Shown here: piece by piece, positions 1 through 7,635 of the stretch | How positions within the stretch are numbered: position 1 is the first letter of the stretch | Layout: every line of letters begins with the position of its first letter | Source of the DNA: Planctomycetaceae bacterium | GTDB taxonomy: Bacteria; Planctomycetota; Phycisphaerae; Phycisphaerales; SM1A02 | Assembly (NCBI GenBank): GCA_027488415.1 | Contig: JAIYBS010000091.1 | Location: forward strand, 1 to 16,103 | Length of the DNA: 16,103 nucleotides | Direction: 5' to 3' | Notes under the pieces: generated by a model | The model's database searches: none | Seen by the model: only the letters and a program-made list of their open reading frames with translations | What the model was told of the DNA's origin: nothing | Program-made: the position numbers and the translations under genes

Positions 1-683
1 CCGTGGAGGCGCAGCGTCGGGCTGAAGGTGTACTCGTCGCCGCTGGCGGTGCCGTTGCGGCAGCCGCGGGTCGACATGTGCGGGCGGGCCGAGTCGAGGT
101 TGTTCCGCCAGTGCTGGGACTTGCGCAGGCCGACGAGGATGAGGTGCGCGTAGGAGGTGTGGCAGACGTCGGCGGCGTTGGCGCTGCCGGCGACGGCGTC
201 GATCCTCGCGCGCAGGCCGGTGGTCTGCGGGGTGGGAACCGTGGAGCCGGTCACGTCGCCGTCCCAGTAGGTGTCAACGGCCGGGTTGTAGGCGGCGTAG
301 TTGTAGTTGGCGTACACCTGGACGGCCTGGTTGACCTCGGTCGGGCCGACGAGGATGTCGGTGTTGAAGAGGTTCTGGGCGACGCAGGCGGAGTAGAGGA
401 ACTGCGAGCGGTTCTTCGCGAAGTCCTCCTCGCCCTCGCCGGGCAGCTGGAGGGCGCCCGCCGCGCGGCGGTTGATGAGGCCCGGGGTCGGCAGCTTGCC
501 GCCCTTGGTCTCGTTGGCACGGCTGACCATCGCCGTGTGGATCTGCTTGATCTGGTTCGAGTCCTTGACGGTCTTGGCGGTCTGCTGGGCCTTCGCGAGG
601 GCCGGCAGCAGCAGGCCGACGAGCAGGGCGATGATGGCCACGACCACCAGCAGCTCGACGAGCGTGAATGCGCGCTTCTTCAT
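1..683 (-). CDS. Type II pseudopilin-like protein (prepilin N-terminal cleavage/methylation domain), partial
   Basis: The gene starts at 683 and runs off the left edge, so the C-terminus is missing; 227 complete codons are visible. After a short basic leader (MKKRA) comes the class III prepilin signature FTLVELLVVVAIIALL, giving one hydrophobic helix at about residues 6-30. The leader would be cut before Phe6 by a prepilin peptidase, and Glu10 is the conserved +5 glutamate. The family forms short pseudopili of type II secretion-like machines, or Planctomycete-specific exported pilin-like proteins. The rest is a soluble domain with an aromatic stretch near 125-140 (YANYNYAAYNPAVDTYWDG), which I do not recognise further. 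The start is supported by AGGAGA 10 nt upstream (691-699 region, minus strand). The real function (secretion pseudopilin or surface protein) cannot be told from this part. Confidence 0.88.
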   Translation of the reverse strand, partial: MKKRAFTLVELLVVVAIIALLVGLLLPALAKAQQTAKTVKDSNQIKQIHTAMVSRANETKGGKLPTPGLINRRAAGALQLPGEGEEDFAKNRSQFLYSACVAQNLFNTDILVGPTEVNQAVQVYANYNYAAYNPAVDTYWDGDVTGSTVPTPQTTGLRARIDAVAGSANAADVCHTSYAHLILVGLRKSQHWRNNLDSARPHMSTRGCRNGTASGDEYTFSPTLRLH

Positions 684-702
684 GGGTCTGGGTCTCCTAG
701 GC

Positions 703-739
703 GAACGAACTTCGGGTGAACGAACTTCTTCCAACGAAC
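703..739. repeat. Short tandem direct repeats in the leader of the pseudopilin gene
   Basis: The 11-mer GAACGAACTTC occurs perfectly at 703-713 and 718-728, and its core AACGAAC occurs a third time at 733-739. The cores start at 704, 719 and 733, so the period is 14-15 bp. They lie directly upstream of the pseudopilin Shine-Dalgarno on the minus strand, where they read GAAGTTCGTTC. They could be regulator half-sites or an mRNA element; the sequence alone does not decide. Confidence 0.6.
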
Positions 740-764
740 GGCACGGCGGACAAAGGTCTCGGCG

Positions 765-861
765 GCCCGCACGCGCGGGCTCGGGTGTGATGACGCCGAT
801 GCGCTCCCGCACGCGGGAGGGCACCTTCCGGATGAACCACGGGTGCGGCGCGATGGCGCCG
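765..861 (-). repeat. Three evenly spaced tetraloop hairpins upstream of the pseudopilin gene
   Basis: Three perfect 6-bp inverted repeats, each with a 4-nt loop, lie in a row: GCCCGC/GCGGGC at 765-780 (loop ACGC), CTCCCG/CGGGAG at 804-819 (loop CACG), and CGGCGC/GCGCCG at 846-861 (loop GATG). Their centres are 39 and 42 bp apart. If transcribed in the pseudopilin leader they would form a string of stem-loops. Short GC stems arise by chance in DNA this rich in GC, so the regular spacing is the main argument. The strand given assumes that they belong to the minus-strand leader. Confidence 0.4.
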
Positions 862-1022
862 ATGCCCTTGGGACACCTTTCAAGGCGGTTTCAGGTTGCT
901 GCGGGGGCCTGCGACCGAGCCGACCTCCGCCGAGGACAAGCCTCGATCGGGTCGCTCATGGCACCTCGGTGCGGCGCAGGCATGGCATCAGTTCATGGTC
1001 GGTTCAGGGTTCGCGAGGAACC

Positions 1023-1039
1023 GTCCCGAGAATCGGGAC
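1023..1039. repeat. Perfect 17-bp inverted repeat (operator-like)
   Basis: GTCCCGA-GAA-TCGGGAC is a perfect 7-bp dyad with a 3-bp centre. It lies about 200 bp upstream of the RidA-like gene and 340 bp upstream of the pseudopilin gene. There is no T-run, so it is not a typical intrinsic terminator. A site for a dimeric regulator is possible. Variants of the same arm (TCGGGACA and TGTCCCGA) recur in the lpxK-hup gap at 4815-4822 and 4877-4884. Confidence 0.4.
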
Positions 1040-1224
1040 ACCGAGGGATGCCGCACGTGGCGAGGTGCGTTGGGAGCAGGTGCTCCGCGGCGTCGGGATG
1101 TCGGGCGCGCCGGCCGAATCCGGCAATGGGCGCGTCCGACAGGAAGATACGGCGTCCGCAACGCCCCGGGTTCTCAAGTTGGGGATCGATGTCGCATTTT
1201 TCGGAGTCTCTCGGATCCAATAAG

Positions 1225-1230
1225 TACTAT
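1225..1230 (+). promoter_or_regulatory. -10 box of the RidA-like gene, probably leaderless
   Basis: TACTAT ends 7 nt before the ATG at 1238. Transcription normally begins 6-8 nt after the -10 box, so the mRNA would start at or next to the A of the start codon. No purine-rich ribosome site lies between (CCGCCCC). No clear -35 is visible at the right distance. Confidence 0.5.
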
Positions 1231-1237
1231 CCGCCCC

Positions 1238-1699
1238 ATGTCCTTCGAAGCCAACCTTGCTGCACTCGGCCTGACGCTCCCCGCCGCCCCGAAGCCCGTC
1301 GCCTCCTATGTTCCGGCCGTCCGGGCCGGCAACCTGGTGTACGTGTCCGGCCAGCTCCCCATGAAGGACGGCCAGCTGATGGCGACCGGCCCCGTGCCCT
1401 CGAAGTGCACCCCCGAGGCGGCGCATGCGGCCGCGCGCCAGTGCGTGCTCAACGGGCTCGCCGTCCTCGGTGACCAGATCGGCGGCGACTTCTCCCGCGT
1501 GGTGCGGATCGTCCGGGTCGGGGCGTTCGTCCAGTCCGACGACGGCTGGACCGAGCAGCCCAAGGTCGCCAACGGCGGCAGCGAGCTGCTCCAGCAGCTC
1601 TTCGGCGAGGCGGGCCGTCACGCCCGTGCCGCGGTCGGCACCAACGCGCTCCCGCTCGGCGCAAGCGTCGAGATCGAGCTGCTCGTCGAGGTTCGCTGA
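1238..1699 (+). CDS. RidA/YjgF/YER057c/UK114 family protein
   Basis: A 153-residue protein of the RidA superfamily, slightly longer than the about 130 residues of classical RidA and like the YjgH-type subgroup. RidA enzymes hydrolyse reactive enamine/imine intermediates from PLP enzymes; other subfamilies have different or unknown activities. Visible marks are the first strand and turn GNLVYVSGQLP (31-41), the helix rich in Ala (60-78), and the C-terminal strand region with RAAVGTNALPLGASVEIE (130-147). In that region Arg130 sits where the carboxylate-binding arginine of RidA is found, so deaminase activity is plausible but not proven. The ATG at 1238 is chosen because family homology starts here and a -10 box lies just upstream. 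The gene stands alone, convergent with the kinase. Confidence 0.85.
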   Translation: MSFEANLAALGLTLPAAPKPVASYVPAVRAGNLVYVSGQLPMKDGQLMATGPVPSKCTPEAAHAAARQCVLNGLAVLGDQIGGDFSRVVRIVRVGAFVQSDDGWTEQPKVANGGSELLQQLFGEAGRHARAAVGTNALPLGASVEIELLVEVR

Positions 1700-1711
1700 G
1701 CCCGGGCCGCG

Positions 1712-1727
1712 GCGGCGCGTGCGCCGC
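1712..1727. terminator. Hairpin between convergent genes, candidate two-way terminator
   Basis: GCGGCG-CGTG-CGCCGC forms a perfect 6-bp GC stem with a tetraloop (7 bp if the loop is reduced to 2). It fills the 28-bp gap between the RidA-like stop (1697-1699) and the kinase stop (1728-1730). It has no U-tract on either strand, so it could slow polymerase from both sides but is not a classical intrinsic terminator. Confidence 0.4.
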
Positions 1728-3092
1728 TCAGCGGCGCATCAGCACCAGGAGCAGCAGCACCGCGTTGGCGGCGACGCTGACGCCCAGCACCGCGAGCACC
1801 ACGATGCCCATGGTCGTCGACCACGGGCTCTGGGCCTGCGGCATCGACGCGACGACGGCCTCGCCCGCGCCTCCGAGCGAGTCGATCGCCGCGAGCGGCG
1901 CGTCGAGCTTCGGCCGCGCGTGCACCGGCGACTCGCCCGCGGCCACCTTCTCGAGGTCCTCGATCAGGTCCTCCGCGGACGCGTAGCGCTCGCGCGGGTC
2001 CTTCGCCATCATCATCTCGATGATCATCGAGAGTCCGTTCGAGAGCTCCGGCACCAGCTGGTCCGGCGGCACGAGCGCGTCGCGCAGGTGCCGCTGCATC
2101 ACTTCCTTCGGGTTCGTGCCGTCGAAGGGGACGCGCCCGGTGACCATGTGGTAGACGGTCGCCCCGAGGCCGTAGATGTCGGTGGCCGGGGAGACGTCGC
2201 GCGCACGGATCTGCTCGGGCGAGATGTAGTAGGGAGTGCCGAAGATCTTGCCCTTTTCCTCGGTCGCCGCGGCGGAATCGTCGCCCGCGCGCGCGAGGCC
2301 GAGGTCGGCGAGCTTCACCACTCCCGACTTGTTGATCATCAGGTTCTTCGGCTTCACGTCGCGGTGGATGAAGCCCTTCGCGTGGGCGTGCCGGAGCGCG
2401 CTCGCGGCCTGCTTGGCGATGTGCACGGCCTCGCGCTCGGGAATCCGCCGCTTCGCCTGGATGCGGTCGAAGACGGTGTCTCCGTCGATGAACTCCATCA
2501 CGAAGAAGTACTCGCCGCCCGGCGCCTGGCCGACGTCGTACGCGGCGACGATGTTCGGGTCGTTGAGGCGCGCGGCGGCCTTGCCTTCCTTGTAGAAGCG
2601 GTCGATGTACTGCGCGTCCTTGGCGAACTTCGACGGCAGCAGCTTGATCGCCACGAGCCGGTCGAGGCTGAGCTGGCGCGCGAGCACCACGGTGCCCATC
2701 GCGCCGGCGCCGAGCTTCCGCTCGATGCGGTAGCCCGGGATCATCTCGGCCGAGGAGACCCTCGGCGCCGCCATGCTCGAGCCGGACTTCGCGGACGGAT
2801 CCTCGTCCTCGGAGACCCATCCGCGGAGCATCTCGATCTGCTCGGCGGTGAGCACGGCGCGCGAGACGAACACCTCGACGAAGCGGGCGGCCCGTTCCTC
2901 GCGCGGGTACTGCTTGATCACCTCGAAGGCCGAGAGCACCTGGTCGCGGGTCGCCAGGCCGCGCTCGACCGCCGCGCGGCCGATCAGCGTCTCCACCGAG
3001 TGGCGCGCCCCGGCCCCGGCCATCGTCGTGCCGAGGCTGGCGCGGTCGGCGTCGCTCCGGGCGTCCTTCGGATTGGGCGTGGGCTCGTGCAT
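1728..3092 (-). CDS. Membrane-anchored Ser/Thr protein kinase (Hanks/PknB type)
   Basis: A 454-residue protein. The kinase domain spans about residues 121-385, with glycine loop GAGAMGTV (128-135), ATP-binding Lys150 in VAIKLL, the catalytic HRDVKPKN (243-250), metal-binding DLG (263-265, in place of DFG), activation-segment GTPYYISPEQ (285-294) and TDIYGLGATVYHM (304-316). All catalytic residues are present, so it should be active. The N-terminal 95 residues include a helical part (AAVERGLATRDQVLSAFEVI, about 40-59) of the kind found at the N-terminus of some planctomycete kinases and secretion ATPases. A single hydrophobic helix at 429-451 is followed by only RR, so the protein is tail-anchored and has no extracytoplasmic sensor such as PASTA. 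It is divergent from maf; its substrates are unknown. The start at 3092 lacks a good Shine-Dalgarno. Confidence 0.93.
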   Translation of the reverse strand: MHEPTPNPKDARSDADRASLGTTMAGAGARHSVETLIGRAAVERGLATRDQVLSAFEVIKQYPREERAARFVEVFVSRAVLTAEQIEMLRGWVSEDEDPSAKSGSSMAAPRVSSAEMIPGYRIERKLGAGAMGTVVLARQLSLDRLVAIKLLPSKFAKDAQYIDRFYKEGKAAARLNDPNIVAAYDVGQAPGGEYFFVMEFIDGDTVFDRIQAKRRIPEREAVHIAKQAASALRHAHAKGFIHRDVKPKNLMINKSGVVKLADLGLARAGDDSAAATEEKGKIFGTPYYISPEQIRARDVSPATDIYGLGATVYHMVTGRVPFDGTNPKEVMQRHLRDALVPPDQLVPELSNGLSMIIEMMMAKDPRERYASAEDLIEDLEKVAAGESPVHARPKLDAPLAAIDSLGGAGEAVVASMPQAQSPWSTTMGIVVLAVLGVSVAANAVLLLLVLMRR

Positions 3093-3130
3093 GAGGCGTG
3101 GTGCGCCGCGGCGGCGCGTCGAGACGCAGA

Positions 3131-3136
3131 ACTATA
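3131..3136 (-). promoter_or_regulatory. -10 box of the kinase gene
   Basis: Read on the minus strand this is TATAGT, giving a leader of about 30 nt before the kinase ATG at 3092. It overlaps the plus-strand -10 box of maf by 4 bp. A matching -35 is not evident. Confidence 0.45.
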
Positions 3137-3138
3137 CT
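3133..3138 (+). promoter_or_regulatory. -10 box of the maf-lpxK operon
   Basis: TATACT, a near-consensus -10 in otherwise GC-rich DNA, lies 35 nt before the maf ATG at 3174 and implies a leader of about 25-30 nt. It overlaps the kinase -10 box on the other strand (ACTATACT as a whole). No -35 of quality lies 16-18 bp upstream. Confidence 0.5.
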
Positions 3139-3173
3139 GGGGTCCCGGTGCGCCCGGTTGCGCTCCGCCCACC

Positions 3174-3785
3174 ATGCATCCCACGACGGACGTGATCCTT
3201 GCGAGCGGCTCGCCGCGACGGCGGTCGATCCTCGAGGCCGCCGGGATCGCCTTCGAGGTGATGGTGCCCGCGATCGACGACGCGCGCTTCGCGCCCGACG
3301 CCCGCGATCCGCGCCGGTTCGTGATGTGCCTCGCGTGGTTCAAGGCCCGCCAGGTCGCCGCCGATGCGGAGCGGCGCTGGGGCATGGGCGGCCCGCGATG
3401 GGTCGTCGCCGCCGACACGATGTGCGTGCACGGAGGGCAGGTCCTCGGCAAGCCCGCGGACGAGCGCGATGCCCTGGCGATGCTGCGCGGCTTCCGCGAC
3501 CGCTCGCACGACGTGGTGACCGGGCTCTGCGTGCTCGATCGGTCCTGCGGGGCGCGCACGATCGTCGCGGACTCCGCGCGCGTGGCGCTCGGCTCGCTCG
3601 CCGATGCCGAGCTCGAGTCGTACGCCTCGGGCGGCGCCTGGCGCGGCAAGGCCGGCGGCTACAACTTCGACGACCGCGTCGAGGCGGGCTGGCCGCTCTC
3701 GTGCGACGGGGATCCCGAGACCGTGATGGGGCTTCCGTCGCGGATCCTGCTGCCGCTTCTTCGCGGCGAGGCGGGCCCGCGATGA
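3174..3785 (+). CDS. maf: Maf family nucleotide pyrophosphatase
   Basis: A 203-residue protein of the Maf/HAM1-like house-cleaning family, which hydrolyses dTTP/UTP or modified nucleotides to the monophosphate and has been tied to septum and division control. Seen are the N-terminal signature ASGSPRRRSILEAAGI (10-25), the catalytic-site aspartate in AADTMCVHGGQVLGKP (79-94), GGAWRGKAGGYN (153-164), and the end motif DPETVMGLPSRIL (180-192). The usual GIQGxGxxFV stretch after KAGGYN is replaced by FDDRVEAGWPLSC, a divergence that makes the exact substrate class uncertain. The ATG at 3174 places the family N-terminus correctly; no in-frame start lies closer to the -10 box. Its stop overlaps the lpxK start (ATGA), so the two genes are probably translationally coupled. 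Confidence 0.88.
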   Translation: MHPTTDVILASGSPRRRSILEAAGIAFEVMVPAIDDARFAPDARDPRRFVMCLAWFKARQVAADAERRWGMGGPRWVVAADTMCVHGGQVLGKPADERDALAMLRGFRDRSHDVVTGLCVLDRSCGARTIVADSARVALGSLADAELESYASGGAWRGKAGGYNFDDRVEAGWPLSCDGDPETVMGLPSRILLPLLRGEAGPR

Positions 3786-4801
3786 CCGGCACCGGACCGT
3801 TGCCCGCGGCACTCGCGCCCGTCGCGCACCTCGCGGCGATCGCCTACGGCGCCGGCGTCCGCATGCGCAACCTCCTGTGGGACCATCGGGCCGCCGCGCG
3901 GTCCGGGGTGCCCGTCGTGAGCATCGGCAACGTCGCCGTCGGCGGAACCGGGAAGTCGCCGTTCGTGCGCTGGACGGTCGAGCGGCTGCGCGACGCGGGC
4001 CACCGCCCGATGGTGGCGCTGCGCGGCTACGGCGCGCGCGACGGCCTCTCCGACGAGGCCGAGGAGCACCGCGCCATGCTTCCCGGCACGACCGTCGCCG
4101 TCGGGGGCGACCGCATCGCGTCGATCCGCGCGGCACGCGCGGCGGATCCCGCCATCGACTGCGTGGTGCTCGACGACGGCTTCCAGCACCGTGCGCTCGC
4201 CCGCGACCTCGACATCGTGCTCGTCGACGCGTCGCGCCCCGCGCTCGACGGACCGCTCCTGCCTGCCGGCTGGCTGCGCGAGCCCGCGTCGTCGCTCCGG
4301 CGCGCCGGGCTCGTGGTGGTGACGCGCGCGGAAGCCGTCGACCCGCGCATCTCGGCCCTCGTCGAGCGCTTCCACGGCAAGCCGCCGGCCGCGTGGACGC
4401 GGCACGAGTGGACGCGCATCGAGCGCTTCGGCGCGGGCGGTCGGGACATGCCCATCGACGCGCTCGCGGGAAGCAAGGTTGTCTGCGTCTCCGCGCTCGC
4501 GAACCCCGCGTCGTTCGTCGACGAGGCATCGCGTCGCGGTGCGCGGGTCCGGGCGGACCTTCGGTTCCGCGACCATCATGCGTTCACCGCGTCGGACGCC
4601 TCCCGGATCGCGGCGGCGGCGCGGTCGCACGATGCGGCCGTCCTCTGCACGGGCAAGGATTGGGCGAAGCTGTCCCGGCTCGTTCACGATCCGGCTGGCG
4701 TGGAGTGGCTGGTCGTCCGCGCCGGCATCCGGTTCGTGGCTGGGGAGGACGCGGTCCGCGCCCGGTTGGCCGCGCTGTTCCCGGCGAGGAAGTTTCTCTA
4801 G
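3782..4801 (+). CDS. lpxK: Tetraacyldisaccharide 4'-kinase (lipid A synthesis)
   Basis: A 339-residue protein, normal length for LpxK, which phosphorylates the 4' position of the lipid A disaccharide precursor at the inner membrane. Seen are the N-terminal hydrophobic/amphipathic helix (about 7-24), the P-loop region SIGNVAVGGTGKSP (47-60), the family motif LDDGFQHRALARDLDIVLVD (130-149) and a C-terminal domain with DHHAFTASD (264-272) and LCTGKDWAKL (288-297). Its presence argues that the host makes lipopolysaccharide. It overlaps maf by 4 bp, so the pair forms an operon. The stop codon (4799-4801) lies inside a 16-bp palindrome. No secretion or other Lpx genes are in view. Confidence 0.95.
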   Translation: MTGTGPLPAALAPVAHLAAIAYGAGVRMRNLLWDHRAAARSGVPVVSIGNVAVGGTGKSPFVRWTVERLRDAGHRPMVALRGYGARDGLSDEAEEHRAMLPGTTVAVGGDRIASIRAARAADPAIDCVVLDDGFQHRALARDLDIVLVDASRPALDGPLLPAGWLREPASSLRRAGLVVVTRAEAVDPRISALVERFHGKPPAAWTRHEWTRIERFGAGGRDMPIDALAGSKVVCVSALANPASFVDEASRRGARVRADLRFRDHHAFTASDASRIAAAARSHDAAVLCTGKDWAKLSRLVHDPAGVEWLVVRAGIRFVAGEDAVRARLAALFPARKFL

Positions 4802-4807
4802 AGAAAC
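4792..4807. repeat. Perfect 16-bp palindrome across the lpxK stop codon
   Basis: GTTTCTCTAGAGAAAC is self-complementary and contains the TAG stop of lpxK. Its right arm can pair alternatively with a second copy of the left arm, giving GAAAC-GCGA-GTTTC at 4803-4816. A longer-range pair, TCGGGACA (4815-4822) with TGTCCCGA (4877-4884), follows. The palindrome is AT-richer than its surroundings. It may be a transcription end or processing structure for maf-lpxK, or a protein site; there is no U-tract. Confidence 0.5.
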
Positions 4808-4900
4808 GCGAGTTTCGGGACACGTGCGGTCTCCCGGGGATTTCCTGTCATCTGTGCAGAACACAACCTGTTGGAATGTCCCGAGTTGCGGCATTGCTCC

Positions 4901-4929
4901 TTGACTCGATCTTCCCGCATTCCCATACT
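4901..4929 (+). promoter_or_regulatory. Sigma-70 type promoter of the HU gene
   Basis: TTGACT (4901-4906) and CATACT (4924-4929) are separated by exactly 17 bp, the clearest promoter in the window. Transcription should start near 4936, giving a leader of about 50 nt that carries the AGGAGG ribosome site at 4976-4981. The pair probably also serves dnaB downstream. Confidence 0.8.
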
Positions 4930-4987
4930 GCATCCGTTCCAGGGATCCGGGCCCTTCGCATCTCACAGACCCGCCAGGAGGCACTGC

Positions 4988-5317
4988 ATGTCCACCGTCA
5001 CCAAGAAGGAACTGATCGAGCGCCTGGCGGAGCAGTCGGGCCTCAAGCGCCAGGACGTGCGCAAGGTGGTGCAGGGCTTCCTCGACGAGATCATCAACGA
5101 GCTGGGCAAGGGCAACCGGCTCGAGTTCCGTGACTTCGGCGTCTTCGACGTCCGCGAGCGCGCCGAGCGCATCGCGCAGAACCCGAAGACCCTCGAGCGC
5201 GTGGTCGTCCCGGCCAAGCGGACCGCCCGTTTCCGCGTCGGCCGCCTGATGAAGCAGTGCGTCGATACCGGCGCCGCCGTCCCCGTCCTCACGGGTGCGG
5301 GAACCGGCGACGAGTGA
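4988..5317 (+). CDS. hup: HU/IHF-family DNA-binding protein
   Basis: A 109-residue histone-like protein that bends and compacts DNA as a dimer. The family pattern is present throughout: N-terminal helical part (TKKELIERLAEQSGL, 5-19; VRKVVQGFLDEIINEL, 24-39), the core strand NRLEFRDFGVFDVRER (43-58), the DNA-binding arm with RIAQNPKTLERVVVPAK (61-77), and the closing RTARFRVGRLMK (78-89). Usual HU ends near residue 90; here a further 20 residues, ending GTGDE, form a neutral-to-acidic tail. The arm reads NPKTLE where NPxTGE is usual. The start is fixed by a perfect AGGAGG 6 nt upstream of the ATG, and a strong promoter precedes it. High expression would be expected. dnaB follows after 56 bp in the same direction. 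Confidence 0.95.
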   Translation: MSTVTKKELIERLAEQSGLKRQDVRKVVQGFLDEIINELGKGNRLEFRDFGVFDVRERAERIAQNPKTLERVVVPAKRTARFRVGRLMKQCVDTGAAVPVLTGAGTGDE

Positions 5318-5340
5318 ACCGACCGCACGCCGCGCCCCGT

Positions 5341-5354
5341 GCCCGCCCGCGGGC
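5341..5354 (+). other. GC hairpin between hup and dnaB
   Basis: GCCCGC-CC-GCGGGC is a perfect inverted repeat in the 56-bp gap between the HU stop and the dnaB ribosome site. It lacks a U-tract. It might act as a partial terminator or a 3'-end stabiliser that lowers dnaB mRNA relative to the abundant HU message. This is a guess from position only. Confidence 0.3.
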
Positions 5355-5373
5355 TCGGTGACCTGGAGAACGC

Positions 5374-6897
<1,524 letters not shown>

Positions 6898-6944
6898 GCG
6901 GGAGCGATGCAAGAGAGCCCGGCGCCGGGCGTTCGGCTCGTGGA

Positions 6945-7535
6945 ATGGCAGGCGACGGACCAGTGTCCGCCGAGACCCTTGCCCTCGCCGCGCGCGGGGA
7001 CGCTGCGGCGTGGAAATCGATCGTCGGCGAGTACTCGGGCCGGGTCTACGGCCTCCTCCGCTCGCAGGGCGCCAATCCCGAGCTCGCGGAGGAGGTGACG
7101 CAGTCGGTGTTCTGCACCGTGGCCGCGAAGCTCGCGGACTACGAGGACGCGGGGCGCTTCGAGAGCTGGCTCTTCCGGATCGCCATGAACCGCCTCCGCG
7201 ACGACGCCCGGCGCAAGCGCCGGCACGCGAAGCCGGTGGGCGAGGGCGAGGTGCTCGAGGGCCTGGCGGCGGCGTCGCCGGCCGGTCCGGCTCGCGGCGC
7301 CGGTGACGAGGAACTGACCGCGCTGCGCTCGGCGGTGGCGCGCCTCTCGGAGACCGACCGCGAGGTGATCGACCTCCGGCACATCGCGGGCATGAGCTTC
7401 AAGCAGATGTCGGAGCACCTCGGCGAGCCGCTGGGGACGCTCCTTGCCCGACACCACCGGGCCCTGGCCAAGCTGCGCGCGCTGCTCGAGGGATCCGCCG
7501 CGGATTCCCGGGCCGAGGAGGCTCGGAAGTCATGA
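6945..7535 (+). CDS. ECF-type RNA polymerase sigma factor (sigma-70 family)
   Basis: From the ATG at 6945 the protein is 196 residues. Region 2 covers about 23-95, with AEEVTQSVFCTVAAKL (48-63) and the -10-binding part FESWLFRIAMNRLRDDARRK (72-91). Region 4 covers about 122-180, with LSETDREVIDLRHIAGMSF (134-152) and the helix-turn-helix EHLGEPLGTLLARHHRALAK (157-176). Region 3 is absent and replaced by an Ala/Gly-rich linker, as in ECF factors. Other possible starts in frame are GTG at 6894, which overlaps the dnaB stop, and GTG at 6963; homology begins after all three, so the choice is uncertain. The next two genes encode a membrane protein and an exported protein, as in sigma/anti-sigma modules. 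Confidence 0.9.
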   Translation: MAGDGPVSAETLALAARGDAAAWKSIVGEYSGRVYGLLRSQGANPELAEEVTQSVFCTVAAKLADYEDAGRFESWLFRIAMNRLRDDARRKRRHAKPVGEGEVLEGLAAASPAGPARGAGDEELTALRSAVARLSETDREVIDLRHIAGMSFKQMSEHLGEPLGTLLARHHRALAKLRALLEGSAADSRAEEARKS

Positions 7536-7567
7536 GGCGTCACAGGCGGAAACGAGGGTTCGGTTAT

Positions 7568-7577
7568 CCGGCGCCGG
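7568..7577. repeat. 10-bp palindrome upstream of the membrane-protein gene
   Basis: CCGGCGCCGG is a perfect palindrome in the 100-bp gap after the sigma-factor gene. A GGAAAC resembling an ECF -35 element sits at 7548-7553, but no convincing -10 element follows at the expected distance, so an autoregulated promoter here is only a possibility. Confidence 0.25.
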
Positions 7578-7635
7578 CGCGGGCAATCGCTGCAATCCGG
7601 CACCTCCCCAGAGCGTTCGACAGGAGATTCGAGCA

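Larger units (their letters stand above)
684..1237. other. 554-bp non-coding region between two divergent genes
   Basis: This is the only stretch longer than 300 bp without a gene. It should hold the promoters of the minus-strand pseudopilin and the plus-strand RidA-like gene. It contains the tandem repeats at 703-739, three tetraloop hairpins between 765 and 861, and small perfect inverted repeats at 961-972 (GCACC/GGTGC), 1023-1039 and 1074-1085 (GAGCA/TGCTC). Open frames exist here on both strands, but their products are low-complexity Arg/Pro/Gly-rich shadows without recognisable domains or good ribosome sites. I found no convincing -35/-10 pair for the pseudopilin gene. A small RNA cannot be excluded. 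Confidence 0.7.

Noticed and set aside
843..1223. Possible small gene of 126 codons in the non-coding region on the plus strand
   Set aside because: Arg/Pro-rich, no ribosome site, no recognisable domain, and several overlapping frames are equally open; not distinguishable from chance.
7548..7575. ECF-type promoter (GGAAAC at 7548-7553) between the sigma gene and the membrane-protein gene
   Set aside because: No matching -10 element lies 16-17 bp downstream, so only the -35-like half is present.
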